Assembly: GCA_013180625.2 (NCBI GenBank)
Contig: SNVD02016092.1
Location: 1,215,411 to 1,279,410, forward strand
DNA length: 64,000 nt
Reading direction: 5' to 3'
Origin: Boswellia sacra
Lineage: Eukaryota; Streptophyta; Magnoliopsida; Sapindales; Burseraceae
Position numbers and translations under genes: made by a program
The notes under the pieces: model-generated
What the model saw: only the letters and a program-made list of their open reading frames with translations
Database searches by the model: none
What the model was told of the DNA's origin: nothing
Shown here: one piece after another, positions 32,301 through 45,141 of the stretch
How positions within the stretch are numbered: position 1 is the first letter of the stretch
Layout: every line of letters starts with the position of its first letter

Positions 32301-32319
32301 GTCCCCAGCGGAGTCACCA
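32301..32319 (-). other. Primer-binding site of element E (tRNA-Arg type)
   Basis: The minus strand reads TGGTGACTCCGCTGGGGAC. Tat/Ogre elements typically have TGGCGACTC(C/T)(A/G)CTGGGGA, complementary to a tRNA-Arg; here the fourth base is T instead of C. It fixes the inner edge of the 5' LTR at 32320. Confidence 0.75.
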
Positions 32320-33950
32320 CTTTGAGCGAGGCTTCCATCCAGCTTCAAGCGCTTGCGATCTCGAAACTACTTTTTTGAAGCTCTTTTCGGATGCCTTGAG
32401 GGCTTTACAGGCCAAGTTATGAAGACAAGACCCTGAGAATTGATGGAGTTGCCACTTGGGTAATTACCCACTAGAAAAATTGGATGACGGCAGCTGATCC
32501 CTTGCTTATCTGAACCTAACTACCCATCACTCCTTCAGAACTGAGTTTAGGAAGTTAGCCACGGGTTACACCTGCTTGGACATTAATTTGGCCTCCACTA
32601 AAGGTCTACTGAGTTCTAAGTTCTAAGCCACTAATATTATCCTATCTTGATCCTATGTTTTATTATGCAAACAACTGCTTTTTTCTTATTATTACATATG
32701 AGGTGTCAATAGTTTACATACATTCATCGAAAGAGATAGGAGAATTAATTACATTTCTATCAAACATGGGGGAAGGGATTAAGGATTACATCATGCTTTG
32801 ATAATAATAATGGCAATAAAGTAATTTAAACAATTATAGACCAAAGGACTTTCAAGCTCAATTCTCCATCATTGAATAAAGGCATTAGTAATAATAGGCA
32901 TGATTAAAATAAATATTAATCTAAACATACAATCTCTATACTAATTATAACATCATTAATCAACTATTCTAAATGTGCGTAATTAACTACTAAATAACCA
33001 CTAATCATACTTAATTAACTACTAATTAATCACATAATTAACTACTAATTACCAACTGAATATCAGTTAAGTAACTACGTAATGAACTACTAAACATGCT
33101 TAATAATCATGGTGATTAATCTAATAATCAACTACCAATAATCCTAAGCTAAACATGACAATTAACTACTAATTAATTAAACTAATCCTAACTAAACATG
33201 GCATAATTATTTCTACTTATACCTAACCATGGCAAGCTAATCTAAATAAAATATTTAACCTAAAGAGGAGGCCCTCATAAAACTTACGAAACTTTGAATT
33301 TAATCGAAAGCCGAACCTTTGACAAGTGCTGACACGTTAGCGGATGCTGAGAACACCAAAAGAATATTAAACTGAAGAGGGTTTTTAGGTATTTTTGCAC
33401 CCAAAATTCCCTACCTTGAATCAAGAGCCAGATGCCTTTATGTAGAGCCCTAGCCCTCCAAAAAATGAGCTCTTTTCCCGATGTAGGACTGTAGACTAAA
33501 GGTGTATGATCATATTTAAAGTCATATGCCCCTAATTATTGGCGCCAGTAGGGTTTCTAGATGCTTCTAAGGCACGAGCATCTAAGGCCGTGCACCTTAG
33601 ATGCCGAAGGCAGTTATGTGCCGCCTGTGGCAACTACAGGCGCTCGTGCGCTGCCTGTACCTAAAGGCATATGCCTTTAGGCATTAGCCCTAATCAATAG
33701 GCAATGACCCTATTTGCACTATTTTCGTACTAATCTTGCATCGATTTGGCAAAAATCTTGCACTATTTTCAATAATCACTTTTCCTAAGGTCAGAACTAT
33801 TTTTCACCAGTCCCAAGCCTTTTTGGCTATTTTTTACCCTGTTCTTGATGTTTGATTCTTGATGTCCTTGCTCGTCTAGGAAGGACTTCTGATCACTATC
33901 TCTGATTATCATCATCGGGCCTCTAACCATAAGTAATATTTCAATGCTTA
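32320..33950 (-). repeat. 5' LTR of element E (outer edge uncertain)
   Basis: The part next to the PBS matches on the minus strand the U5 region of fragment X before 41426 (AAAAAAGTAGT(T/G)TCGAG, CTGG(A/C)...GGATGGAAGCC). A perfect 20-bp palindrome lies at 33661-33680, in a U3 segment rich in AGGCGC/GCGCCT-like motifs. No second LTR copy is present, so the outer end near 33950 is an estimate. Confidence 0.6.
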
Positions 33951-35918
33951 CAATCAGTAAACCTCATCATCTTATTATCTCGTAATAGCAATCAATTTAA
34001 ATTTTTTACTCCTTATGGTTGGATTCATGCATGTTTTTTCCTCCTATCAATGTGCCACTTGTAGGTTGTGGGTTTGATGATTTTTCTTCCCAGAGCCAAA
34101 GATAAGTGAAAGAGATACAAAGCAAATTACATGCGGTAGCTTACAAAGCTAAGAGAAATATAACACCTTTATCCAATGGAACACACCAAGGGCGAGGATG
34201 ATGGATCTCAAATGATGGTTATACAGATTGTCAAGTCACGAACTCTAACCATTGCCATTTGTTGATGAAAGAATTCTGACCAACATCAATAGACACATGG
34301 CCCAAAATCGGACCTTGTATCTAATGAGAAAATACTAGCTAACCTCTTGAAGCTTAGAGTCCACAACTTGGATTCAACATTTACCTCTGTGGATTTTAGA
34401 GCAATTTGATTGTTACTTAGCTGGTCTCCATGCATTCGAGTTTTTTCAAGGCATCAGACAATGGTTTTGAAATTCATGACCGTCTAACTTCTTTTCCTCT
34501 TGCGATTAATCATGCTCGGTTGCTCATGAAATCCTCCACAAGTCATGCCCTTTTCTATAATAAAATTAGGGTCAAAGTGCGCTGAAATTTTTTTGGCACT
34601 AACCCTCCATCAATCAAATCAAGTAAAAATCTCAGATTAGAGAAGAGAATGAGATAATAGGAAAACAAATAGAAAGGGTTGGGATCATTTCAAGTGATCT
34701 CTTTTTCATTGATCCCCTCATTCAGTCAACATATTACCGCTCTTTATAGGCAAATCAATATTGCCATACTTTAAATCTTAACCATTCATCGTGGTTCACA
34801 ATTTCAGGTGGAATATAAGGTAGTGGTCTATTAGGCTTCGTGTTTTCTGGTGGAGAGCAAGGCTACCCCACTATTGTGACAATATACTTAGAATATTTTC
34901 AAATCTTCACCAATCTCTTTTTTATGAGCCATTGTCTAGAACATAATATTTTCAGAGTGCTTCTTCGCCTAAACTCTTGATACATAGTATATTCAGTGCG
35001 CTTTTTTAGCTAAACTTCCCTTTTGATTACTCAAAAATTTTTATGAGCACATTTATAAGGCAACAAGACCTTTCAAGTCAAAAAAGACCTTTCAAGGCAA
35101 ACAAGACTTTCCAAGACAAACAAGACTTTTCAATGTTGATTTATTTTTATCCATAACACCATTGTAGCTTGAACACCAACCATTCACTACTGTCAAGCCA
35201 TGAATTCTAGCTATTGCCACTGTAAATTTATTTTCAAATCTCCTTCCAATGCCATCCCGTACACCACCATTTATGCATTCCTTTATTATTTACCTATAGA
35301 TTTATTAGGATTTTAGGTTTTGTGATTGCTTAAGATGATTCAATTTGGTGATTGCTTGAGATGATTTAGTTTGCTGATCGGTTGATGCGTTGATGATTAT
35401 GGGTTTTTGGTTTGGGACTTGTTCTAGGTTTGAAATGATTCTTGGAGTTGTTTGTTTGGTAAGAAAAGGAAAGAAAATGGTTTTGAAATTTACTCATTTG
35501 ATAAGTTATGAAGGATATAACAGACATTTCATAGTTTGACGTTTAACTTAACGAAAATCTTTCATGGCTTGGGGCTTAACTGAATATTTTTGAAAAGGTA
35601 AGAGGGGTTGTGATGTTTCAGCTAGCAATAAGGGTTGTGTGATAATTGTCCTAAATTTTTTATATGGTTTATTACAACATGTCAGGATTTAGTGTTTTAA
35701 AGAAAGAGCTTTTTCATTTTTTAAATACCAAAAAACTGGAATGTCTATAATACCTTTGTGAACATTGATTTTAAATTGATCATTCCTCGTTCTAAATATT
35801 GTAAATAGCACCTTCAATTAAAATTTTGGTCAACAAATTTAAAGGTGTAAGGATAAAATGGTAATCTTATTTACTTAATTTTAACACATCTTCAATACTT
35901 ATAGTTAAACAGTAGTGC
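33950..35918. other. Non-coding stretch without recognised genes
   Basis: No ORF of note. The sentence-like block GTCAAG(C/T)CA(T/C)GAA(T/C)TCTA occurs at about 34228 and 35196, suggesting an old duplication. Four 19-bp tandem units of the type GACCTTTCAAG(T/G)CAAA lie at 35062-35137. Two 26-bp units with GGTGATTGCTT(A/G)AGATGATT lie at 35325-35385. Confidence 0.5.
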
Positions 35919-36086
35919 TAGACTTACAACCTACATAAAATCCAAACTCTAGAATAGCAAAAATTCACATGTAGAGGAGGAAAAAATAAAAAAGAATGAG
36001 GTAATTTGCATCTCAAATTGGATTTTTTCTATGTAGACTGCTACATCAGGTTGTAAAGTTTGGATTATATGTAGGTTGTAAGTCTA
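35919..36086. mobile_element. MITE-like inverted-repeat element
   Basis: TAGACTTACAACCTACATA at the left is matched by the reverse complement of TATGTAGGTTGTAAGTCTA at the right, and the match continues inward through ATCCAAACT/AGTTTGGAT, giving about 30 bp of terminal inverted repeat around a 168-bp element. No coding. The element at 37072 shares the outer motif TAGACTTACAAC. Confidence 0.75.
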
Positions 36087-36256
36087 ATAATATTGACAGT
36101 TAAATGAGTAAACAAAGGTTTCAAAATCAAATTAATTATCAATAATAATTTAGATAATATTAACTAATATATTAACCCTATCATCACCTTATGCTCTGCA
36201 TCATCTCCATCTGTCCATCATCCCCTGCCTTGTTGTCCATTTTAGCTCACGACTTT

Positions 36257-36258
<2 letters not shown>

Positions 36259-36299
<41 letters not shown>
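36259..36299. repeat. (TA)n microsatellite
   Basis: About 20 uninterrupted TA units, followed by a degenerate TATGTATG run. Confidence 0.95.
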
Positions 36300-36301
<2 letters not shown>

Positions 36302-36329
36302 GTATGTATTTATATGTATGTATCGAGTT

Positions 36330-37940
36330 TTGACTTAATCTTACTTAGAGAACAACTATGCAACAACTATGCACTTTTAATCAATAACACTCCTAAACTT
36401 GTGTAAAAGTCTTCATCTGAAGTTTTCCATTAAGATTTAGACTAACGGACAAGGGTACTCCAATTAAAAATAATTTTTTGTTAAGATTCATGCTAAATAA
36501 TTTGTATTTCGATTCAAAATTCCTAAATTAAATAACAAAATCAATTAAAAAAATCTGAAAAATTTTAAGAACCAAAACACCCAGTAACACACCTAGCACC
36601 ACCCATCACCATTGGCTACCACCACCCCAAAAAAATTAGCCATAGCCACCCCACCCATGCAAACCCAACTGCTTCACCCACCATGCCAAAATCCCTAAAC
36701 TAATTTTTTTTTTTTTAAAAAAGAAAAAAATTCCAGCTGTCACATAACACCACCACACACAACACCACCATACATAAGTGCTCCATCCACCACCATCAAA
36801 CAAAAAAAATCAAGAAATGCAAAAGGAGAAGAGCAGAGATGGAAAGCATTAAACAAAAAAAAATTCCATACAATAAAATAGAAAATTAGTATATAACTAA
36901 TAATGGAATTAATTAGATGTATCACATAACAATTCTATGGAGTTTATTAAATACAATGACAATATTATTCAAAAAATAAAAATAAAATTTCACTTCAATT
37001 TTATGAGTGCAGATAAGGTAAAAAAAAAAGTTCAATTTTGATGATCATGAAACCCTTCAAAGGGAAAAGAATAATACTAGACTTACAACTCATTTATAAC
37101 TAAGATTTTATACAACCTGAGTTGGCAAGACAGTATTAGATGAGTATTTATCATTCATTTAATTTAACATCTTTTATTTATTTTTTTATTTTTACCCATC
37201 CAGTGATAGCTTGCCAACTTAGGTTATATGAAAACTTGGTTGTAAATGAGCTATGAGTCTAGCATTACCCAAAAGAAAATCAATCATCGGCATCCATTAC
37301 ATCGTGGAACGTTGAGCTCTCCATCGTCTTTTTCTAGAGCTGCTTCGCCTTCTTCTCCGTGAAACTTCTCCATGAAGCAACTGAACACAAACCTAAATCT
37401 AGCTCAACCTGAGACAGGCTTCCTGTCTGAGTCCATTGTCATCCCTTGTTGTCTCCTTCCTATCACATTATTTATGTAGTCAAGATCAGAGGACTATCCG
37501 AAGAGTGGTGCCTACCATTTGGCAGAAGAGGAGGAAGTTGTAGTAGGCCTTTAATGAGAATAAGCATAATTTCATTTAGATTTGGAGATGGTAGAAGAGA
37601 TTCGAGGAGATGAAGATGGCAGAGGAGATTTAAGGATATATAGATGGCAAAGGAGATGGGAGGCAATGGAGATGGGAAGTGATAGAGATGGCGGAGGCGG
37701 TGGAAGGTGATGAAAATGAGATAAAGATTTGGGAATTAGATTTATGAACGAATTCTAAAAATTAGCGTCTTTTTATATTTGGATTATTTGAGAGTTTGGG
37801 CATAATAGACATTTCAATCTTCTATTTGTGTCCAAGTTAACAGAAAATGTTAAATGATGAATTTTATGGAAGTTTAGGGGTGTTATTGGTTAAAAACGCA
37901 TAGTCGTTCTCCGAGTGAGATTAAAACAAAACTTAAAGGT
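36330..37940. mobile_element. 1.6-kb DNA-transposon-like element with long terminal inverted repeats
   Basis: The left end (36328-36400: TTGACTTAATCTTACTTAGA, GAACAACTATGC, CAATAACACTCCTAAACTT) is inverted at the right end (37830-37930), where the reverse complement reads TTTTAATCTCACTCGGAGAA, CGACTATGCG, CCAATAACACCCCTAAACTT. The repeats are about 70 bp and diverged. The interior is AT-rich with no transposase ORF, and a MITE has inserted at 37072. Long TIRs without coding suggest a non-autonomous, perhaps Mutator-like element; the superfamily is a guess. Confidence 0.6.
37072..37267. mobile_element. MITE-like element nested in the 1.6-kb element
   Basis: TAATACTAGACTTACAACTC at the left and the reverse complement TAATGCTAGACTCATAGCTC at the right begin arms of about 55-60 bp that also pair through ACCTGAGTTGGCAAG/CTTGCCAACTTAGGT. 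Total length is 196 bp. The outer motif is shared with the element at 35919. Confidence 0.8.
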
Positions 37941-39890
37941 ATTTATTAATATTGTTTTATATATGTATATATAAAAGATAACATCAAACACCTCCTAAAC
38001 TATGCCTTATTATCAGATGAAAAGCCTCATTTGGGTTAATATCAGCACAATCTCTAACCTTATGATTTTGGTATCATCCTGGTTCACCTAAAGAATTCCA
38101 TATACTTTTCTATCCTTAAAAAATTGAAAGACTATTTTACCCATATTTTTCTATTCTTCCTCTTCTCTACCCCATGAGTCATAAATCCCCAAATCATTAA
38201 TGGAACCATGAAACCCATAACTTGTTTCACTTCTATTCTCTATACATTTTTATTCGTTGCATTGAACTCAAAGTGAGATTGATGATCCGGTTCTCCTGCT
38301 CGTTTCGCGTCTCTTTTTTATGCCTTCTTGCTTCTATTCCTGCCTATCCACCATAACCGATGAGTTGTACATCTGTCGATTTCAATGCTCACTTTTGCTC
38401 ACCATCTCCCTCTCTTCTCTCATTCCTTCTCCTAATCAAACCTCGAGCCCATATGACCAGCACGCATACAAAACCCTTCTCTATCAACACACCTATTAGT
38501 CTTTACAAAATTTCAAGATTCCCATGATTCTCCCTAAAAAAAAGTGGTATGATTTGTTATGGACTATGGTAGTGTTAAGCGTTCTTAGTTTTAAGGAGGT
38601 GATAGACTATGGTGAGATACATTGATGTTGGTGGTGATAAGACCAGTGCTAGTAGGTTTGTGTAGGCTTTTTTTATTTAATTTTTTTCATAGAGAGATGT
38701 AGCTGATAGTGGTGGTTTGTGACATTGGACCTGTAGTGACAAAATTAGTGCTGGTGATGAAGAAGGGGTGATGGTGATGTAGAGGAGATGCAATAATGGT
38801 GGTGATGCAAAGGTAATGGTGAAATTTTGGTGGCTGGTGACTTGGCCAATGAACACTACAGGCTTCTTAAAATTTTTCGAAGGTTCATGAGTAACTTCTT
38901 TCTCTCAGTCTTTTGATATGATTATTGCTTTGCTAGTCGGATTTTTTCCCCTAATTTTCTGGTGTTAGTATAGACATTGCTCTGTAGGTTGACTTTGGTG
39001 GTGGTGGCGGTGACGGTGATATGATAATAATTGTGATGTAGAGGAGATGGAAATTGTGGTGGTGATGAGGCTGGTGTTGTTGGTTTATGGATTTTTTTTC
39101 TTCAATTTTTTGATTACTTGCTGGTCTCTAGGTTGGCTTTGGTAATTATGGTGATCAAGAAGTGGTGTGTCTGTGATTGTGATGTAGAGGTGACAGAGCT
39201 ATGGTGGTGATGATGAAGGGGTAATGGTAATACAGTGTTGGCATTTATGTAGGTGATGGATGGGTTTGGTGGTGATGCTTGAAGGGGTTTGAAGAGGTCG
39301 TAGAGGGAATTTAGGAAGACTTTGAGGAAGGTGAAGAGGGGTGGCTTGGAGTCAAACTCAAGTAAGACGACTCGTCGATCGTTAAAGACAGGGATTAGAT
39401 CTAAGGGAAGAGGGAGTTGAAACATTTGGAGATAGCATAGCAGTGGATCAGGGTCTGGATATAGGAAAGGAGTTGAACATAAGGATGATGAAGGAGTTAA
39501 GGAGCCTATCAAAGCTTTCCATTCTAGTCTTCACCTTTAACACACGTGCACTTGTTATTTTACAAAAATGTCTCGATTTGGATTTTGTTCAGTGGACTTG
39601 GATGATACCAAGTCGTAAGGTTAGAGACCTCTATAGGATTATATTTGCCTATGATTTGAGCCCGATAATGAGACATGGTGCCATCGTTAAAGGCATTTGC
39701 CTCTCAGCCAAGGCTTATGAACTTCCTGAAAGCTATCAAAAACAAAAAAAATGGCCAGAATTAGAAATGCAGTACAAAAGTCAGGAAGAGGCCAAGTAGG
39801 CCAAGTGCAAAGGTAGAATAGGCACCTGCTTTGGAAGCTTTTAGATAAAAGCCACCTAGAGTAGGTGCGACACCTACACAACAAGGCGTA
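37941..39890. other. Non-coding stretch with GGTGATG-rich DNA; ORFs not recognised
   Basis: 38570-39260 is rich in GGTGGTGATG-like runs. The frames 39512-39114 (minus, 132 codons, with a His/Ser-rich tail) and 39443-39799 (plus, 118 codons) overlap each other in antisense and resemble no family I know. The minus frame contains LIPVFNDRRVVLLEFDSKPP, which looks protein-like and could be a scrap of a host gene, but there is no supporting context. Confidence 0.4.
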
Positions 39891-39899
39891 TGCCTCTAT

Positions 39900-42541
39900 G
39901 GCAAGCAGGCGCATGCCTACTCTTAGGATCCTACGTTGAAAAAATACATTTCTAGCACTACTATAGTTTACCTATATAAACATTTATGATTTTTGTTGTT
40001 AAGCACGGAAGACGTACAAGGAATTGGTGGAGCACACTTAAAATTAATCCCTAAACACTTTGTCGTAGTCAAGGTTTTCTCTAAAAAAACCTTGGCAATC
40101 TAGTTTTCTTCATGTTCAACCTTTGGAAGTCAGGTAATTATCCTTGAAAAGTGTGCAGAACTGAGGGTCTAGTTTTTTAATTCTTTTCTTAGTTATTTGT
40201 TGATGTTTTGTTAGTAGCATGTTTAGGTTATTTGCTATTTTTAGAAGCATGTTTTAGGAGTAATGTTTAGTTTAGTTTCTTAAATTATTCCTTTATTGCC
40301 ATGTTTAGTTAGTAGTTAATTAGCTTGCTAATTGCTTAGTTAAGTTAGTTAATTAGTTAGGTTGTTAATTAATTAGTTTGCTTGCTAGTCAAGCATGATT
40401 AGGGTAGGATTAGTTACATTTTGGTTGAGTCGAGGCATGTTTAATTTAGAAATGCATGTTTAACAAATCAGGATTATGCCATATCAGTAATTAGTGTCCT
40501 AATTAAAGCATGAATGTCTAAAATTATAATGATGATGGTTAATCATAACACTTTGTTATATATTTAGTTTAAACCCTTTGCTAGAATAAGGTTTTGAAGT
40601 GTTTCTGCTTAGTTAAATTTCAATAAAATCCCATTAGTCATGTGAGAAAATTGATTATGGCCATGAACAGGTGTGCACCTATTCTTGCTCTAGCAGAGGC
40701 GCAAGCCTCTTCTAAGAGTAGGCCCATACCCATTCGAGGTTAAATCATGAATTTTTCTCCCTAATTATAAAATGTTTTCCTCTTGTTTTGCCTAAATAAT
40801 GCATAACCATAATATAGATTTAATCCTTTCATTATGATTTGTTTAAAGCCAATAATTTTATTTTTGCGATAAATTGTCCTATTTGTATGGATTATGAAGT
40901 GTTGAATCTATCAATTTATCACTTACTTTTATGCAATATTTGGATAATTGTTGTAATCCCACCCTCAAAATCCCTTATGTTTGAAAGGCAAATGTAACTC
41001 TATTTTCCTCTCTCTTTCTATCGATGCATGTAAACTGTCTCACCAACATGTAATTAAAAAGATAAAATTTGATGATGTGCAAAATGAATTTAGTATCATG
41101 ACGGATAAAATTGATGACTTAGAAAATCTCAACACAGTAAACCCTAGTAAAGGCTAGATTTTGTCCAGGCGGACTGAAAGTCTGTACCTAATTTCCCAAA
41201 CCCAACTCTGAAGGGGTGATAGGTAGTTACATCCAGAAGCAAGAGATCGGCTGCCATCACTCACATTTTTCCTATGGTTAATTTCCTGGGTGGCGACTCT
41301 ATTTTGTTTCCCCAAACTTGCTTATGTGGCTTGGTCTGATGACCATCTAAGTCTCTTCACAAAACTTAAAAAAGTAGTGTCGAGGTTGCCACAACTCTGG
41401 CAGGATGGAAGCCCTGTCCATAGTTTAGCGACTTCATTGGGAACAGAAGAGAAGTTGATTCCAATGGAAATACTGGGTTGTTAGTTTCTTTTTCATCAAT
41501 AATATCCAATGCATTATTACACTTACACATAATGCACAAATTGCCTTTATTTGACCTGATAGCTTCGGTATGACAAGTCTTTAGACGAACTATATCGTTG
41601 ATAGCTACAACTTTGAGCACATACTAAAACGTATAAGAAGGGACCAGCCCAAGGGGGCATCTTTCGCTTAAAGGGATTCTCAGACATGAAACACAGTCCA
41701 AAGTCCTTATAGATAACCTAGTTATTTCCCTACAGGATTATCAAAATTTTGGTGTGATTTCATTCAAAGTTAAATAGAAGTGGAAGTAAACATGACATAG
41801 ACCGCAAGGCTGTTTTATCACGTGTGAACATTCTATGACCATTGTTTTAGAACATTCTGATTAGTTGACCATGATTTCGTGGTAGTTGTAAAACAGTTGC
41901 CAAGAATCACTATCATAACTAATCTTGATGAGGATATAGACTGTTCACATGACTAGATACTTGCGGCTTACACAGTATAATACCGTAGTTAACATTACCT
42001 CGATCACTTGATGATAGTCAGTCTAGATTGTATGATGTTTGAATGCCGCATTATTCAAATGTTAAGGGATCATGATTGCAAAGCATGAGTAACTGAGTAC
42101 GTAATAACTTTGATATTATCACTAAATCTTTGTCAAAATTATAACCATAAATGTATGACAATAAAGAAATCACGCCAATTTTGCATTGAGAGCCTTCTAT
42201 AAAATCCCGTGTCCCTTGTTGACGATTTTTTGGGGATTAAAAGCCAAAAATACTAGGACAAGGACTTCACCACTATGTAGGAGAAATAAGGTTGGAAGGA
42301 AGATCTTGTTCTGATTGGTTGTGACTGTGTGATATACCTATCTATGCATTGCATACATGCATGCATCTTGTTAACCCCCTCGTTTTGTAGTCATAAAAGC
42401 TTGGGTTAGGTGAAGCAAAAGATTGGAAGCAAAGAAAAGAAAGGTGAGAAGGAATCGACGGGAGGATAAACAAGATGTGGGGTAGACATAGAAGCCATGA
42501 GGCAACAACTTATGGAAACGATGGCCACAATTATCGCTAGG
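39900..42541 (+). mobile_element. Fragment X: LTR, PBS, leader and gag start of a Tat-like element, truncated by D
   Basis: An LTR with unclear left edge (about 39900) ends at 41425, followed by a tRNA-Arg-type PBS (TTAGCGACTTCATTGGG, 41425-41441, one or two bases decayed). The leader 41444-42430 is related to those of D and D2. Around 42480-42540 a Gag N-terminal piece is readable (VDIEAMRQQLMETMATIIAR), related to VMRQQMLEMMNLIATR in E. It ends abruptly at the LTR of D. CTATATAAAC at 39972-39981 is a possible TATA box. Confidence 0.7.
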
Positions 42542-44335
42542 TGTAGACACTGGATTTTTAGGCTCGATGATAAAATAAAGATGAATGTTGAGTAATAAAA
42601 ATGATCAAAATGCCCCTAGAAGCCAAGAAAAGAAAGGTGAGAAGGAATCGATGAAAGGTCTCAAAAATTGAACAATGACTTCAAAAAATCACAGAAATTA
42701 ATGTAGAAGGAGTCTGTTGATTAGTCATATACCATTGTGAAGCTACAGATGTCTAGTTTTTATAGAAATTTATGAATCATAAATCGGAGTTGAACTCAAA
42801 AAAGTCATGCATGATCAAACATATGAAGGTCAGAAGGGCCTGCACTGTAAAGTGCCAAAATAGGAAGGACTGAAAGAGAACAGCTACCTAGCGGTTTGCC
42901 AACAACCGCCCTGCAGTTCTCCTTCTAATTTTGAAAAATCTCATTATAAACTTCCTATTTTGATTTTTTATTCCTTTTCAAGCTTCAACCTTCAATTATA
43001 TAAACCCCCACTTGGCTCACTTTACAAGGGAAAATGATTATTGAGAATAATTATCTCTTCTCCCTCTTGAAGACACGCTCAAAAATTCGACAAGTCTTTT
43101 CCAGCTTAAAGATTTTTGGATGTTCTATTACTCCAAATCCAGAAAGGGTACATCTTGAGAGCAGTCCTCTCTTCTCCCTCATATTTTCTTGTTTACTTTT
43201 CTTGGTTAAAATTAAGCATGATTAGGGTTTATTTTGCTTAGAATAAGCATGTTTCGATTTAATTTAATGGTTAGAAGCATGTTTAGGGTTTTATCAAATT
43301 TTTAACCATTTTGTTTGTTTTGCGAGATGGATAAACGTGTCGAGATAAGTCTACTTCCCCTTCTTTATTAGAAGCATATTTAGGAAATTATTTTCTTCGC
43401 GAATGCTTAGAATCATGCTTAGGAGCACATGTCTAGAATCATGCTTAAGATCACATGATTAGAATCATTGAAGAGAACTTATAATTGCTTTGAATTATAA
43501 TGCTTTGATTGGGATAAAAGAGCCTTGTTTAATTTCAACTGTTTGAATTAGGCTAGAAATGCCATGATTAGGCTAGAATATGCCATGCTTAGGCTAGAAC
43601 TGCCATTATCCCTAATGAATTGATACGATTTATGCTACAGTAGCAATTGTCATGATAGAATTATTGAATCCAGGTCGAAGTGCCATGATATTAGATTATG
43701 GCCTTGTATTGAATTTTAATTAATTAATTTATTATTGATTATATCATGATAAGAAGTGCCATTGTATGATGCTATGAAATGGCGGTGGACTCACATTAAT
43801 GGTGGGGGACCATCACTTATAATTGGATGAACGTATACTTTATAGAACCTATTTTATTGTTGAAGAACAAAGCAATATGATTCTAATCCCCTACCCCCAT
43901 GTTTGAAGGAAATGTAATATATGCTTCTCCTTCTTTCTATGTATGAATATATAACTGCTATGATTGAATAATCACCGCACATGTCTAAATAAAGATAGAA
44001 ATGGAATGTGTGTATAAAACTAACAACTTAAGTGGACTGTATGTCAATATAAGATATTTTTATTTGGTATACCCTAGTGAAGGCCGGATTTTGATCCGGA
44101 CAACTCGAACAACTCATACCTAACTTCTTAAACCCATCTCTGAAAGGATAAGGGTAGTTTAGGTCCTAAAGCAAGGGTTCGGATTGCCCCCATTCATTCT
44201 CAATTGAATAATTAAGTGGCAACTCTATTTCTCCAGACGTGTCCATGGCTCGTTTTTGTTCCTTTAAGTCTCAAAAGAGGCTTTGACATAGTGTCATGGT
44301 CGCAAACGCTCTGGCGGGATGAAAACCTGTTTACG
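42542..44335 (+). repeat. 5' LTR of element D (about 1.79 kb)
   Basis: The start matches 51779 and 61044. TATATAAA at 42997-43004 is a probable TATA box. The R/U5 part has TTAGAAGCATGTTTAGG-like repeats and ends just before the PBS at 44337. A block rich in ATGATTAGGCTAGAA(T/C) lies at 43550-43610. Confidence 0.85.
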
Positions 44336-44336
44336 G

Positions 44337-44354
44337 TGGCGACTTCATTGGGGG
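44337..44354 (+). other. Primer-binding site of element D (tRNA-Arg type)
   Basis: TGGCGACTTCATTGGGGG lies after the LTR. D2 has TGGCGACTCCACTAGGGA at the same place; both are variants of the tRNA-Arg complement used by Tat/Ogre elements. Confidence 0.8.
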
Positions 44355-45141
44355 TAAGAGAATTTGATTCTGATTGGGATACCAAATTCTAATAGCTCAT
44401 ATTGATATTTTGGGTCTTTGCATCACCATAATTTTGCACACAATGAGCACAAACTGCCTAAACTAGTTGTGTGTCATTGGCATGAGAAGTCTTTGACTCT
44501 ATTCGACCCTTAGACGACTCATGTTGGTGTCACCACCTTTGAACACGTACCATGGAATTGGTATAGAAAAAGATCAGCCCAAGGGAGCATCTCCTGCTTG
44601 AAGAAGCCCAGACCATTTCACCCTTGAGACTCAAGCCCATGTACACGACTCTAAAAATTTTCAATAGGATTAATATCCAAAACCTATGTTGAAATGCATG
44701 CCTATGGATGTAAATTCTCCATGATTAGAATATCATGGAACCATGAACGAATGCCATATGTCGAGTCACCCATAAGAATAAAATGAGGACATGTGCCATG
44801 AGTTAAGGCTATCATGACATTTAGAAAGCCATGTTATGATAATCATAGGAATCCAACATCAACATGTTTGTTAGAAATAGGTGAGAGAATCTTGCAATCA
44901 CACATCCCATGATGATGACTTGGGAATAAGGCCAAAAATCTAGGGAAAAGAGACTCAACCTCACATGTATAGGAGAAATAAGGTTGGAAGGCTGAAAGAA
45001 TGTCTATGCCCTTGTATGACCATACATCATATCACGTATACATGCATGCATGCATGGCATTAACATCTTTGCTTTACAGCCATCATAACTTAGGTTAGAT
45101 GACGTGGCCATTTGATAAAGCAGGAGGAAGCAGTTAACGAA
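44355..45141 (+). other. Element D leader
   Basis: Untranslated leader of about 790 bp, clearly similar to 55466-56060 in D2 (shared CACACAATGAGCAC and GGCATGAGAAGT motifs). No ORF is recognised before the Gag ATG at 45142. Confidence 0.7.

Larger units (their letters stand above)
24270..33950 (-). mobile_element. Element E: Tat/Ogre-like Ty3/gypsy retrotransposon, 3' part cut off by B
   Basis: On the minus strand: 5' LTR (right end not clearly defined), PBS at 32319-32301, gag, a long acidic linker, protease, RT, RNase H, a spacer and integrase. The integrase reading is interrupted at 24270 by the end of element B, so its C-terminus and the 3' LTR are missing; they are not found left of 7078 either. 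Many Gln/Trp codons have become stops. Its Gag-Pol is related to that of element D on the other strand. Confidence 0.85.

Noticed and set aside
39114..39799. Two overlapping ORFs as a host gene
   Set aside because: They overlap in antisense, have biased composition and no homology I can recall, and lie in GGTGATG-rich DNA; left as unrecognised.
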